DNA from: Takakia lepidozioides
Lineage: Eukaryota > Streptophyta > Takakiopsida > Takakiales > Takakiaceae
Assembly (NCBI GenBank): GCA_030704615.1
Contig: CM060732.1
Coordinates: forward strand, 51,441,053 to 51,505,052
DNA: 64,000 nucleotides
Reading direction: 5' to 3'
Positions within the stretch are counted from its first letter, which is position 1, and every line of letters starts with the position of its first letter. The notes beneath the pieces were generated by a model, which saw only the letters and a list, made by a program, of their open reading frames with translations, had not been told where the DNA came from and did no database searches. A program made the translations under genes and the position numbers. Shown one piece after another: positions 21,636 to 33,181 of this stretch.

Positions 21636-22552
21636 TGTCGCGCGGCTTTTACTCACCCATCCCTTCGCTATCCGAGGCGGAAACTCCAAGATAGAAGAGT
21701 TGGAAATCTCTAAGTACTCAGCCCGCGCAGAACAATCAGTCATGACCTACAGCTAGTGTATCATGGGGGTGTTTCCTATTTGTTTCCCTTTTGCATTCAT
21801 CTTAGCTACCTTACCATTGATAATTAAGTATCAGTTTGCTTCATCAATCTATCGGTTTCCCTCATCCATTCAATCCACAGCTTCACTCAGATCTCTCTAC
21901 ACAGTGTGATTGTATCGTATAAGTATCAGATTATGATTTATCAGGTATCAGGCCGAAGCCATTATGTCTCTAATCTGCTCTACAATATCACTACAGCTTT
22001 GCATATAACAAGCATCTACTAATCCTCTTTCTCCTTCACCGTGCTCTCCATCTTTTGCTTCCGATCTCCGCTCCGCCTGACTAAGAAGTCCTCCTCCGAA
22101 TAATGATCCCCCTCATTCCCCGTTTTTCCCTTTATCTTCCTATCCGCGTTCTAACCGTTTCCCTCACTAACCGTCGTCTGTGAACTAACATGTTCCCTTC
22201 GCAGGTGTTGTTCCCCACAGTCGTTCCCTGTCCTACTCTTCGTTCCCTATGATCGTGACAGCTGTGTCAAGCTGTGACTGGCTGTGTGAAACTGTGACGG
22301 GCTGTGACTGGCTGTGCGACTGTGCTGTGATGTGACCTGTGCTGTGTGTGTGTGCTGTGCTGTGACGACTGTGACGGGCTGTGCTGTGTGCTGTGACGAC
22401 TGTGACACGACTGTGACGGCTGTGTACGGTGTCCCCCCTCTACAGTGCGCTGCTGTCACCCCTAAGGCTCCTGTTGGTCTCAGTCTGTGCAAAAATTAAG
22501 GGTACCCTACAGATCCCGTATAAGTGTCTAAGTCCCCTACAGTCCTCTAACA
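21636..22552 (-). repeat. Element A 5' LTR (917 bp)
   Basis: Plus-strand ends TGTCGCGCGG and CTCTAACA; in element sense it reads TGTTAGAG...CGCGCGACA. The primer site abuts the 21636 end, and target duplication GTATG follows at 22553-22557. The internal minisatellite is at about 22255-22430. Confidence 0.9.
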
Positions 22553-22557
22553 GTATG
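22553..22557. repeat. Target-site duplication of element A, right copy (GTATG)
   Basis: Matches 9494-9498 exactly and directly follows the right LTR. Confidence 0.9.
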
Positions 22558-23363
22558 GAGCTACCAAGGGCCTCGTAGGTACTCTGGAGCTGTGGGCACA
22601 ATCGAGTTGGATGACTTTATCCAGGAGTTCGACAGCTGGTGTGATTTGCAGCAGATGCGCAATCCACAGCTATTCACCCCATTCATGGCGTGGAAGGGAC
22701 TGTTCGGCCCGCCTATGGACGATTACCACGAGTTCAGGCGAGGACATGAAGCAGAGATTGAGGAGTGGAGGATTATTGGTCACCTGACTACTTCTCCATT
22801 ACTCGAGGCACACGCGACCAGTAGCTGCATCAGTACCATATCTCCCACTGCCAGCACTAGTAGTGGAACAAGTAGTGCCGGTACTTCTCAGGTGGTACCA
22901 GTTCAAAGGTGCTACTACTCCTCCTGCCACGACTACAACACATGTGCCTAGATTCAACCCGGTGGGGGAGTTCTTCCAGGAGTTGCGGAGGAACTACCAA
23001 GGTGTACAGACTGAGAAGCTGCAAAGTTTGCAAGACTTCCAGCGCAAACCCAGTGAGAGCCTGCGAGAGGCGTACACTCGTATGAGGCGCTTGATAAGTG
23101 TGACCCAAGGGGTTACTGAAGCTCAGGCAATCCAGTTTTGGTATGGAATTATGGACAGGAGCTCAAGAGAAGGGTGCGAGATCAACCCTGTTACAAGCGC
23201 CCAACCCACATTAGCAGATGTGTTTCTGCTGGCTGAGCGGATTGAGCTCACATGGTGGAGGAGCGAGTTGTTACCATTGGATTTGGCAAGGACATGCCTG
23301 CAAGAGGCGCAGCTGCCAGCCCACAGGCACAAGGGACTGCCCAACAGCGTGGTCAGGTGGGCA
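22558..23363 (+). pseudogene. Element G Gag, second part (cut by element B)
   Basis: Continuation of the gag started at 9267. It reads 'GTIELDDFIQEFDSWCDLQQ', 'NPVGEFFQELRRNYQGVQ', 'LQSLQDFQRKPSESLREAYT', 'RMRRLISVTQGVTEAQAIQF' and 'PTLADVFLLAERIEL', the pattern of a Ty3-type capsid. A frame change occurs near 22870, and LTR B interrupts at 23364. The rest of G is not visible in the window. Its Gag differs from that of element A, so G is another family. Confidence 0.75.
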
Positions 23364-24432
23364 TGTCGCGCGGCTTTTACTCACCCATCCCTTCGCTATC
23401 CGAGGCGGGAACTCCAAGATAGAAGAGTTGGAAATCTCTAAGCACTCAGCCCGCTCAGAACAATCAGTCATGACCTACAGCTAGTGTATCATGGGGGTGT
23501 TTCCTATTTGTTTTCCTTCCCGCATTCATGTTAGCTAGTTACCTTACTGTTGGTATTTAAGTATCAGTTTGCTTCAGCAATCTATCGGATTCCATCAACT
23601 CGTCCATTCATTCCACAGCTTCACTCAGATCTCTCTACACAGTGTGAGTATGAAGTATGTATCAGATTAATATCTATCAAGTATCAGGCTGAAGCCATGG
23701 TATCTCTATTCTGCTCTACATTACAACTCTACTTCTTGCATTCAGCAAGTATCAACAGATTGTTCTCCTCCTACTCCGTGCTCTCCCTCTTTCTGCTCAA
23801 AGATGCGCTCTTTGCTTCATTTCCAAGTTCTGATTTCCCCCGAAGTCATCCCCAACTCCTTCCCCAAGTGATTCCCCCAAGAAGTGATTATTTTCCAGTC
23901 CTCGCTCCTGGCTTTATCTTCCTACCCGTTGTTCTAATTGTTTCCCTCACTAACCGTCATCCGTGAACTAACATGTTCCATTCACAGATGTTGTTCCCCA
24001 CAGTCGTTCCCTGTCCTGATATCCGTTCCCTATGGTCGTGACAGCTGTGTCAAGCTGTGACTGGCTGTGTGAAACTGTGACGGGCTGTGACTGGCTGTGC
24101 GACTGTGTTGGGCTGTGACGGGCTGTGTCGGACTGTGATTGGCTGTGCGACTGTGTTGGGCTGTGTCGGCTGTGTACTGGCTGTGTGGCTCTGAAGGGCT
24201 GTGTTTGGCTGTGATTGGCTGTGACGATTGTGTCAAACTGTGACGGGCTGTGTCGGACTGTGATTGGCTATGCGACTGTGTTGGGCTGTGTTGGCTGTGA
24301 CGGGCTGTGTAACCCCCCCCTAAAGTGCGCTGCTGTCACCCCTAAGGCTCCTGTTGGTCTCAGTCTGTGCAAAAATTAAGGGTACCCCACAGATCCCGTA
24401 AAAGTGCCTAAGTCCCAGACAGTCCTCTAACA
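23364..24432 (-). repeat. Element B 3' LTR (1,069 bp)
   Basis: Same ends as the LTRs of A (TGTCGCGCGG and CTCTAACA on the plus strand), but a variant middle part shared with the LTRs of F and partly C, and a longer minisatellite (24040-24310). The polypurine tract TGAGAGGGGAAGGGGTAA (minus strand) follows the LTR at 24433-24450. Confidence 0.9.
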
Positions 24433-24470
24433 TTACCCCTTCCCCTCTCAAAAAGTCGTGTCCTCACGGT

Positions 24471-27400
24471 TTACTGTTTGGGATTTGTAATGCTTTGTAA
24501 GCGAGCACCCTTCTGACGGTTAGAGTCTCGTGAAGGACTCCGTGTGCGAGCCCGTGTCCTGTCACTGGTTGAGGGAGATGATTGAACACTACCTGGATAT
24601 GTCAGTCCCTCTGGAGGTTGATATCGAGGTAATCTTTCAGGCATAGGAGACCCCCGTCGCTTCTTCTCTGCCATCTGAATTGCATAGTCCTCTGCCATGT
24701 CAAAAGAGTCCGCTGAAGAAACAGTTGTATCAGAATCGTCGTCCCCCTGAGGTGTTTTAACTGTCGAACTCTAACTGGAATTCTCTGGGGCATACAATGT
24801 TGTCCCACCCTGTTGTAAGTTTAAAAAACTTGTTGTAGCGCTGAATTGCAAATTGGTGAAGACCCTGAGCTCCTTGTCTGTCCAGGTGAGTGGGGTACCA
24901 ATGACTTGTGAATTGTGCAATATTTCCATGCCTCATGTCCCTTAAAGAAATATCGTCAAATACAAATTGTTCCAGGCCGCATGAAACCATGAACGAATCT
25001 GAGAATCCTTTTGCATCATAACTTTTGCCTCATATAGGTACATATGAGGTGGCACTGAAGGTAAGACCCAATGATCCCCACTGGAATAACTCAAAAGTGC
25101 GTTTGCATCTTCTGCTGCTCAATGTGATAACGTACCAGAAAACAAGCAGCGTAGTATAACCCGCACCCCATGACAATACTTGCTACCTCTTTGGTCTTGG
25201 TATAAATGAATCCATGTACAACTTGGAAGGCAATTAATTCCTTCAACATGGTACTTGCCTCATGCCAGTACTGCGCAAAGTGATGATCTTCAATTGGTCG
25301 ATTGTTCGGAAGAACTTTAGTCCTAGTTGCCACTGGCAGCCAAATGCGCATGATTTGATAGTAATGTGCCAACGACTGCGGAGGACTAAATTCCTTCCAA
25401 GCCAAATCCAACACAATGGGAATTTGGTTGAAGGGCATAATCATAGCCCGACTGTACTCCCGTGCAGCTAGAGTTTTAGGTGGGTTAAAAGCAGCATTCC
25501 CCCATACCTCAGGTTGTGGTGGTTGTGGTGTGGCTGTAGTAACAACAGGGTCAGCTACTGTTACAGTGACTTGTGGTGGATTTGGTGGCACTGGCTCTTG
25601 TACCATTGGCATCTCCTGCACCCCTGCGAAGAAGACTGAAAAGCCAAAGTTTTGGCTTGTAAATAAAGCCATCAGCTGTTCCTCAGGTACAAACTCTCTT
25701 GTTGATATTTGAAGTGAGGTCCTCCACCTGAGTCTGCAGGCCGTCTACATCCTCCTATAACTCCGCTATCTACTATAGACATTGTCTATAGTAGTTGTGG
25801 CAATGTTCTGCACTTGCAATCTGAGCTATTCATCTCGCTTTGGGTGAGCTTTCGTGGTGCTTTGCCCTCCACCGGCCCTTGTGCTAACCAGACCTGCATA
25901 AGGTGGTTATCCACCAAGTTGCTTGTGGCACCCCTGAGAGTCTGCTCCTCTGTGAGCCTGTACACATCTATCTGCTGTAAAAAGCCTCCATGCGCTTCGC
26001 ATGAGGTTCAACCAAACTCGCATAGGCAGCAGCCATTTATTGGCTTCTTTCCAAGCCTTGTTAGCCACAGAGAGTTCATTTCTATTTACCATGAGCGTTT
26101 GTTGCAACTCCAGGATGTACCTCTCTTGGTCAGCTTCAACTGCCTGTATTGCTTGAAAGTATTCTCATTGCGACAGATTGTATTCTTCATATCGACAATG
26201 AGTTTCGTTTGCTCGACATTCTCTGCCTCTGCCTTCGTACATCTTTCCGCATGACTGTTATTTCTATTGTAGCTTGGTCAAGCATAGTTGTGAGTGTAGC
26301 ACATTGTATGGCCATCCTGTCATGCACTGTCTGCAACTCCGTATGTAGTGCATTCACTTCTTGCAACTTGTTCATGCTTCACCTGCATTTGGTATAGCTG
26401 TTGCTTATGTGCTTCGTGCAACTGTCTTGCGCGAGGCCTGCCTCAATCAATTGTTCCTTGGCCAATTGCAAAGCCCTTCTGTACTCTCTAAGTCTTGCTG
26501 CATCTTGAGAGTGACCTCTTCATCGACCTTGTTTGCACACTCAGTGGCAAGTCGAGCCTCAAACTCCTTCCTGAGTTCCTCCCTCAAAGTTGCCAATTGG
26601 GAAATTGGAACATGGGATTTGACATAAGTGCCCAACAAATTAAGTGTCCTGCTTATGGAACTCATAAGCATGGCCTGTTGAGGGTCATCATGGTGAGCTT
26701 GCTGCTGTTCTCCCTGATCCTCAACAGTGTGATGCCTCACGAACCATTCAGGCCATTGCCCCACCAGATTTTCTTCCTGAACCACTTCATCCGTCACAGG
26801 TGTGCAGTGTCTTGACAATTCTACCTGTGGTACCTCCGTCACAGTTGTGTGTATTATATGCACCGCAGGGTTTCCCCTGACAACCGCTGCACCTCCGGAA
26901 TCACTGTTTCCCTGACCAGACCAGAATTTTCATAGAGAAGGTCCCCCTTCTCAATTTCTGCCACCACCTGTTCTGTAGTGGGGATATCTAACCCTTCTTT
27001 CTCCAAATCAATTATTTCTGGTGGAACTGCATGGACAACTTGTGGTAACTCTGTGACAAGCCGATCATCTGCTGTGATGGTTGTGATACTGAAGTAACTT
27101 CCTCTTCCCTCTCTGAAGGTCCTGCTTCCAATAATAGCAGCTCTCTGTGCTGCTGTGCCCCTTCCTGCACAAGAGCTTGGGAAACATTATCATGCGGTTT
27201 TCGTGAAGCCAGTGGATCCGCCACTACAGTCTTTCCCCGCCTCTGTCTCTTAGTTTGGGGTTGCCCTGCCAGTCCACCCTCACTGTGTGAAGAGCCTTGC
27301 TCTTCCATTGCAGTGGTTTCGGTCTCAAACACTCCCATCTCCTTTCTTTCCCGAGCATCAAGTATGCAAGAATCAAGAATTATTTGAGCAATGATTGGGC

Positions 27401-28621
27401 CAGACACTATGATAGGAGACTTTGCGGCAGTGCCCTGTAATCTTTTCATCTCCTCTACCAGTGCGTTGTACATTATGTCCGCCCATGCTACCTCTTCTCC
27501 TCTCAGGGCTTTGAGTATTCCTCTGTGAAGGATCTGCTCAAATACTGTTGGTTCTGTTTCATGGCAAACAGAACGTTCAATACCTGGCCTACCTCCCTTA
27601 GCCCTGGGTAGACGGCCTTGGTACAAGCATAACCCTGAGTTTTAAAGAAACTCCCTTCTTGGAATAAATCCCCTATTTGCAGTCTTGCCCTGTGCTCCTC
27701 CACATGCACCTGACCTGATGGCAATTCAAACAATTGCTGTAGTATAGGGGAGTAATTTCTAATTCAACTCCCTTCACCGTTGTTGCTCTTGTCCTAGGCT
27801 CAAAGTTCTGCAAGAATTGTAACATGTACTGCCTATGGTGCAATGTCCAATCTTTGCTTTGCAATCCTCTAATCGCAGCTCCTTCAGTAACTGTACCGCC
27901 TGTGGAGTAGCAATCGTTTGTTTCTGCAGGATTGTGGTGCTCTTCACCCTGATTTCTTCCATTCCTCTCACTCTCTTCATTCTAGACCCACAGAAAGGTT
28001 TTGGCTGTAACAATTGAAGAAATGCCTGCAGAGCACAAAGCATAAACGTACAAAATGCTATGGGTAATTTCTTGTAAGCCTGCGGGGCTTGCAAGCATCG
28101 ATTAAGAGAAAAGATCCGCTCTGTTCTTCCGTCCTATGCCACTGCGTAAGTAATATTGCGAGCGTATAGTCTGTTAGTTCCTCCATAGCTTCAAAGCTAT
28201 ATTGATGGTTTGTTCCGTCGAGACGCCCGTTACTTGGAACGACGCCGACTCTTGCGCTTAAAATCCCTCCAATTTCTTGATCCTGCTTCTGGCTTATGAT
28301 TGGCTGTAACCGCTGTGACTGGATTTTAGATTTAATTTTCTTAAGTGGACTTCCCTTGCTGGACTGTCCACTAGGATAACACATATGACAAGAATTTTGC
28401 TTTTCTGTACTTGCCGTTTGTTCCGTTGCCTTTTTTCCGTATTCATTAATGGGCCCGCCATTCATCCGAATTGACGTGCTAAGTAGGTACTTTGACGGCC
28501 ATTCTTGTCCTCTTTCTTGATGACACCTGTTCTTGCACTTCCTTCTCAGCTGTGTGTCGCGCCCTGACTTCCACGTGTCCCTTTCTAAACTGGCTTCCGT
28601 CCTTTCTTCTTCGCCGCCCAT
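24471..28621 (-). pseudogene. Element B post-pol ORF region, broken
   Basis: Carries the same protein as 10440-14615 in A, in many fragments (for example 28621-28058, 28094-27774, 27626-27012, 26863-26447, 25672-25091, 24698-24471). The fragment 27626-27012 reads without a stop through the place where A changes frame, which supports one long ancestral ORF. The coiled-coil middle and the 'GCGLYYAACFLVRYHIEQQ' block are conserved. Function unknown. Confidence 0.65.
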
Positions 28622-28679
28622 TTCCCTGAAGTTATCCTGCGTCCACCTGTCACTGATTCTATGGATTGTGTAACCCTAG

Positions 28680-28955
28680 TAGGCTGTGTTGAGCTGTGAC
28701 AGGCTGTGTCATACTGTGGTACGCTGTGATAGGCTGTGTTGCACTGTGGTAAGCTGTGATAGGCTGTGACACGCTGTGGTTTGTGATAGGCTGTGTTGCG
28801 CCGTGTTGGGCTGTGATACGCTGTGTCGCGCCATGCTGGGCTGTGATAGGCTGTGATAGGTTGTGTTGTGCCGTACTGGGCTGTGATATGCTGTGTCGCA
28901 TTGTGCTGGGCTGTGATAGGGGCTGTGCCTTGATGGGCTGTGATAGGCTGTGTCG
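28680..28955. repeat. GGCTGTGATAGG minisatellite in element B
   Basis: The same unit and position as at 14690-14875 in A, with a different copy number. It lies between the integrase C-terminus and the post-pol ORF. Confidence 0.8.
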
Positions 28956-29107
28956 CGCTTGTTCTGCCCGCCCTGTCATATATGCTCGGCCTAGCCAAGT
29001 GCTTCATACTCCGTTGGTATCACTGGCGCAGCCCGTGACTGCTTTTGCGTTTCAACATGCAAATCATGCTGCAATGATTTGTCATGGATACCACTGTACC
29101 CCTTCAA

Positions 29108-30191
29108 CTAATTGGCATTGACTCTTCCCAGCATCTCTTTGTTAATGGTTTGTAACATGGCGGTGTTGTTATCATACATCTTCTGTATGACATAAGGTCC
29201 TTTCCATGGTGATTTAAGCTTAGAAACTTTAATCTTCCCCTTCTTCTGCAACCAGAGAACCAAATATCCCGTCTTAAAAGTCTTTATCTTGCCTTCATCA
29301 AACTGTTCCTTTCTCTTCATCTGAATTCTGGTCATGTTATCAGCTGCATCAGCACGTACTTCTTCCACATGGTATAATTCATGTTTCCTGACCTTAATTG
29401 AATCTTGCAATTCTATTCTCTTTCCCCATTCCGTTCTCATGGTAGGTAACAGGAATTCCACTGGAAGAGTAGCTTCCATACCATAAACTAATTGGAATGG
29501 TGTATACTTAGTGGTGACTTTTATATGAAGTCATGTATGACCACAAAGCTGTCAGCAGCTTTGTATCCCAATCCGTTCTGTTTGCATTGACTATCTAGCC
29601 AAGATAGTACATAGTATTTTGTTGGTAGCCTCTGCCTGCCCATTACCCTGTGGGTAATATGTTGTACTCTTCCTATGCACAATCATGAACTCTTTAGTCA
29701 ATAGTTCAATGGTCTCATTAATGAAGTGACTTCCCTGATCACTGATAATTCCAAGGGACAGCCAAATCGTGTAAGTATGTTCTCTTATGGGAACCTTGCT
29801 GTGGACTTGGCTGTGTTGTCCTCAAAGCTTTAGCTTCCACCCACTTCGTAGTATAATCAGTGGCTGCAATTATGTACCTGTTCTGTGTATTCTTGGCTGG
29901 TGGGTTAATTGGTCCAACAAAGTCTAGTCCCCATTTCTGAAATGGTTCCGTAGGCATTGTAGGATGCAAAGCCATCTTCCCAGATCTCTGCAAAGGTCCT
30001 AGCCTCTGACATTCATCACAACTCTGACAATACTTGTGTACATCTTTGAACAAAGTAGGCCACCAGTAACCTGCATGTAGTATCTTCCTACTAGTAGTCT
30101 CTTCTCCAAAATGACCTCCTGCCACTCCTTTATGAACTTCCTCCAAAATTTTATTAACTTCATGTGGTATAAGCATCGCTTTGCACTCCAT
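29108..30191 (-). pseudogene. Element B integrase, broken
   Basis: The frame 30191-29739 has the zinc-binding region ('[13 protein letters not shown]', '[13 protein letters not shown]') and the first catalytic Asp ('WGLDFVGPI'). The middle (about 29740-29480) is out of frame through small indels, though the QGNGQAEA-coding DNA is still readable. The frame 29479-29108 holds the C-terminal part ('FKTGYLVLWLQKKGK'). It cannot be active. Confidence 0.8.
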
Positions 30192-30202
30192 CTGGTCCTA
30201 GC

Positions 30203-30870
30203 TTATACATTCCGCTCCCTACCATAGTGTAAGGTAGAGCCTTGATAGCAATTCTCTTTCTCTGCTCCTTTCCATACTTGGTGGGCACTGACCATGAGCA
30301 AGGTAGTATCTGATTGGCCACTGCAAATATAACCAGTCATCTGCACTTCCCTGCACCTCCACTGCAAATAGACTCGCATCTGGTAATTGATCATCTACTC
30401 CCGTGACTGGTTCTCCTGTTGATAACAGTGACAAGTGATCTGCCACAAGATGCAGCCTCCCAGGCTTGTAAACAACCTCGAACTCAAACTCGTGCAAGAT
30501 TATCAACCATCTTGTTATTCTTCCGCTTATCAGAGGTTTGTTTACCAGGTATATCAGAGCCTGGTGATCCACATAGAACATAAACTTCTTGCCCAACAGG
30601 TAATGCCTGAATTTCTTCACTGCATAGATCATTGTCAATGCTTCTCTTTCCGTTGTGCTATAATTTCTTTCTTTCGCATTGTTCATCAATCGGCTAGCAT
30701 AGTACACAGGTGAATCTATCCTTCCTGTAACATTTTGGGCTAACACTCCTCCTAGTGCTTCTCCAAAAGCATCACAGTGAACATGAAATGTTTCCTACCA
30801 GTGAGGATTAATCAGCACAGGTGTAGTTGTTACTGACAATGTAAGTTCCTCAAAAGCCTGTTGACATTCA
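30203..30870 (-). pseudogene. Element B RNase H, truncated
   Basis: The frame 30746-30219 covers 'DSPVYYASRLMNNAKERNYS', 'YVDHQALIYLVNKPL' and 'LHLVADHLSLLSTGEPVTG'. Upstream in element sense, similarity to the RT connection ends at about 30870 in the codons for 'ECQQAF', where unrelated DNA begins. The breakpoint is sharp. Confidence 0.8.
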
Positions 30871-31749
30871 TTGACAAGGAAATAGCTCCCGGGGTCGACC
30901 ATGGCTTCATCTTAACGTGCTCTTGAATCATGCTTGATGCATTTACCGCAGCCTCTCTATTCTCGCCCTTGGCACATGGATGGTTATGAAACCCAACGTG
31001 AACTGCAACACGTGTATATGTTGGAAGGGAACTTGTGACATAGTACATTCTTGCCCCACAATGCGCCTCACAGAAAGGTCTTTCTTTGCAAAACTACACT
31101 TGAACTGGTTGAATGGAACTTGGGCTCCTGCAATGAACACCTTGTCTGCATTGCCTTCCCAATAGCGGTCATTCTATTCTCCTTCTTTCTTGAAGAAGGG
31201 GCAAGTGCTCTTTGACTATAGCTTTCCAACACAAAGAACCTTACTACATTTTCAACATGATCTGGAACACCAGACATATTGTAGGTATTGGTCTTGCACC
31301 AAGGATGACCATCACAAACTGCGGTCCATGCCTTGGAGGGGCTGTGAAACCACGGTCCGTACTTAGTTTGACCACGGGGGGGAGTTCGTGGATCACTTTT
31401 CCATCAAAAGCTCAAGGAAACACCGAACACTTTGTGACTACTGGGCGATGCACTGGAATGTGACTATAGTCCAAGGTAGAAAGCTCTCCCTTTGATCCAT
31501 TCCTCCGAGCAGTGGCCAAGATACTCAAAATGGACAACACACCAGAAGGAAATGCAGATGTAGCCTCCCCTACTAGTCGTGGAGAATGAAGATAAACCCC
31601 TCGCAGATTCGCAACAATCAGACGTGGTTTGTCCAATGGAGTTTTCCGAGGCTTCATGTCATGAAGCAAGACCGTATGACAGATGATGAAGGTGAGATCC
31701 ACAAAATACACTCTTAGAAACCTCAACACAATCCAAATTATGAGACCCC
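30871..31749 (-). pseudogene. Relic of a SWIM/MULE-like transposase gene, N-terminal part
   Basis: Several minus-strand frames together match the N-terminal half of the element E transposase in order: 'GELSTLDYSHIPV' (E: SELAALDYAKFPV), 'AFDGKVIHELPP' (E: EVDGNVIFEFPP), 'FNQFKCSFAKKD' (E: AGSFKCAHCKEP) and 'VAVHVGFHNHPCAKGENREA' (E: HVGVHCHPLARGNMREA). Many stops and shifts separate them. This is a second, much older member of the transposon family of E. Its left edge is the breakpoint of element B and its right edge the LTR of element F. No terminal repeat is visible. Confidence 0.7.
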
Positions 31750-32745
31750 TGTTAGAGGACTGTCTGGGACTTAGGCACTTTTATGGGATCTATGGGGTAC
31801 CCTTAATTTTTGCACAGACTGAGACCAACAGGAGCCTTAGGGGGACAGCGCGCACTTTAGGGGGGGGGTTACACAGCCCGTCACAGCCAACACAGTCCGT
31901 CACAGTCCGACACAGCCCGTCACAGTCCGACACAGTCGACACAGCCGCCACAGCCAGACACAGCCGTCATAGCCAATCATAGCCGACACCGTCGTCACAG
32001 CCAATCACAGCCCGTCACAGCTCGACACAGCCCTACACAGCCGACACACACACAGCCAGTCACAGTCCGCCCAACCTTACACAGCCAGTCACAGTTTCGC
32101 ACAGCTGGGGAACAGTTATCAATGGCAGGGAACGACTGTGAGGGAACGACATCTGCAAAAGGAACGTGTACTACATGGATGACGGTTAGCTAGGAAATCG
32201 GTTAGAACAGCTTGTAGGGGGATAAAGTCAAGAACGGGGACTTCTGGGGGATGACTTCTGGGAAGGACTTCGGGGGGGGGGGATCACAACTTGGAAAGGA
32301 AGCGGAGAGCGCATCTTTGAGCAGAAAGAGGGAGAGCACAGAGTAGGAGGAGAACGATCTGTTGATACTTGCTGAATGCAAGAAGTAGAGTTGTAATGTA
32401 GAGCAGAATAGAGACACCATGGCTTCAGCCTGATACTTGATAGATATTAATCTGATACATACTTCATACTCACACTGTGTAGAGAGACCTGAGTGAAGCT
32501 GTGGAATGAATGGATGGAACTTGATAGATTTATGAAGCAAACTGATACTTAATTACAAAGAGTAAGGTAACTCGCTAACATGAATGCGGGAAGGAGTACA
32601 AATAGGAAACACCCCCATGATACACTAGCTGTAGGTCATGACTGATTGTTCTGAGCGGGCTGAGTGCTTAGAGATTTCCAACTCTTCTATCTTGGAGTTC
32701 CCACCTCGGATAGCGAAGGGATGGGTGAGTAAAAGCCGCGCGACA
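31750..32745 (+). repeat. Element F 5' LTR (996 bp)
   Basis: Starts TGTTAGAGGACTG and ends AAAGCCGCGCGACA. The minisatellite (CACAGCC type) is at 31870-32105. The middle part matches the LTR of B more closely than that of A. Confidence 0.9.
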
Positions 32746-33181
32746 TTTGGCGATCATACTAGGGAACTGGGTCATGAACAACCAGATGTGACAGACATCT
32801 GGTGGGATCATGGTGGATGGAGAATTAAAGAATTTGATGTGAATCAAATTCCCTGTGAAACTGAGAAGGAAAGATTGTCCAAACGATTCTTTCAGAGGTT
32901 CTTGGAATTGCCAGACGGTTGTAAAGAAAACATTCTTAAGAGAGTGCATGATGCTGACCCTGAGTGGGGTCTGGAGAAAGGAGTGATAAAGATTTATCAG
33001 GTGGCCTATAGAGGAAGAGCACGTTGGTTACCAACACTGGTTTATGTGATAGCATTGCTATCCATTAAGCGAGTAGAGTTTGAAGGCTGGGAGGAAAGCA
33101 AAGTGAATGTTTATACTCCTATGCATGAAGAGCTTGTACTGGTAAAGAATTGGATTCCAAAGGATATTTTGTGGATCAAAC
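32746..33181 (+). pseudogene. Element F ORF0, cut by element C
   Basis: The frame, open from 32638 in the LTR through the primer site, encodes 'DIWWDHGGWRIKEF', 'LSKRFFQRFLELPDGCKENI', 'PEWGLEKGVIKIYQVAYRGR' and 'LVLVKNWIPKDILWIKL', then runs into the LTR of C at 33182. It is nearly identical to ORF0 of element A over the shared part. The frame being open upstream of any obvious ATG leaves the start uncertain. Function unknown. Confidence 0.6.
32748..32766 (+). promoter_or_regulatory. Element F primer-binding site
   Basis: TGGCGATCATACTAGGGAA follows the LTR after two bases. It corresponds to the site in A with two substitutions, consistent with decay. Confidence 0.7.

Larger units (their letters stand above)
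9499..22552 (-). mobile_element. Element A: complete Ty3/gypsy (Tat/Ogre-like) retrotransposon
   Basis: A 13.05-kb element read on the minus strand, with two LTRs (TGTTAG...GCGACA in element sense), matched 5-bp target duplications, a primer site, a polypurine tract and the gene order ORF0 - acidic ORF/gag - zinc knuckles - protease - RT - RNase H - integrase - post-pol ORF. Integrase after RT/RNase H marks Ty3/gypsy. The primer-site type, the ORF ahead of gag and the absence of a visible chromodomain suggest the Tat/Ogre side of the tree. The LTRs differ by several deletions and substitutions, and pol has single-base breaks near 15540 and 16110, so it is no longer autonomous. Confidence 0.9.
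23364..30870 (-). mobile_element. Element B: truncated relative of element A
   Basis: The minus-strand element consists of a 3' LTR (23364-24432), polypurine tract, post-pol ORF region, minisatellite, integrase and RNase H, and ends abruptly at about 30870 within the RT/RNase H connection, where similarity to copy C stops in mid-motif. RT, gag and the 5' LTR are missing. The outer flank GGGCA (23359-23363) would be one target copy; its partner is lost. It inserted into element G. Numerous single-base breaks make it older than A or C. Confidence 0.85.
31750..33181 (+). mobile_element. Element F: 5' end of a plus-strand relative of A, interrupted by element C
   Basis: A full LTR in plus orientation (31750-32745), primer site and ORF0 are followed at 33182 by the LTR of element C. 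The remainder should lie beyond C, outside the window. It inserted into the transposase relic 30871-31749. It shares the LTR ends of A, B and C in opposite orientation. Confidence 0.85.

Noticed and set aside
28585-29007. Repetitive 'ITAQHGATQP' protein as a separate gene
   Set aside because: It is the minisatellite read in frame; a possible extension of Pol rather than an independent gene.
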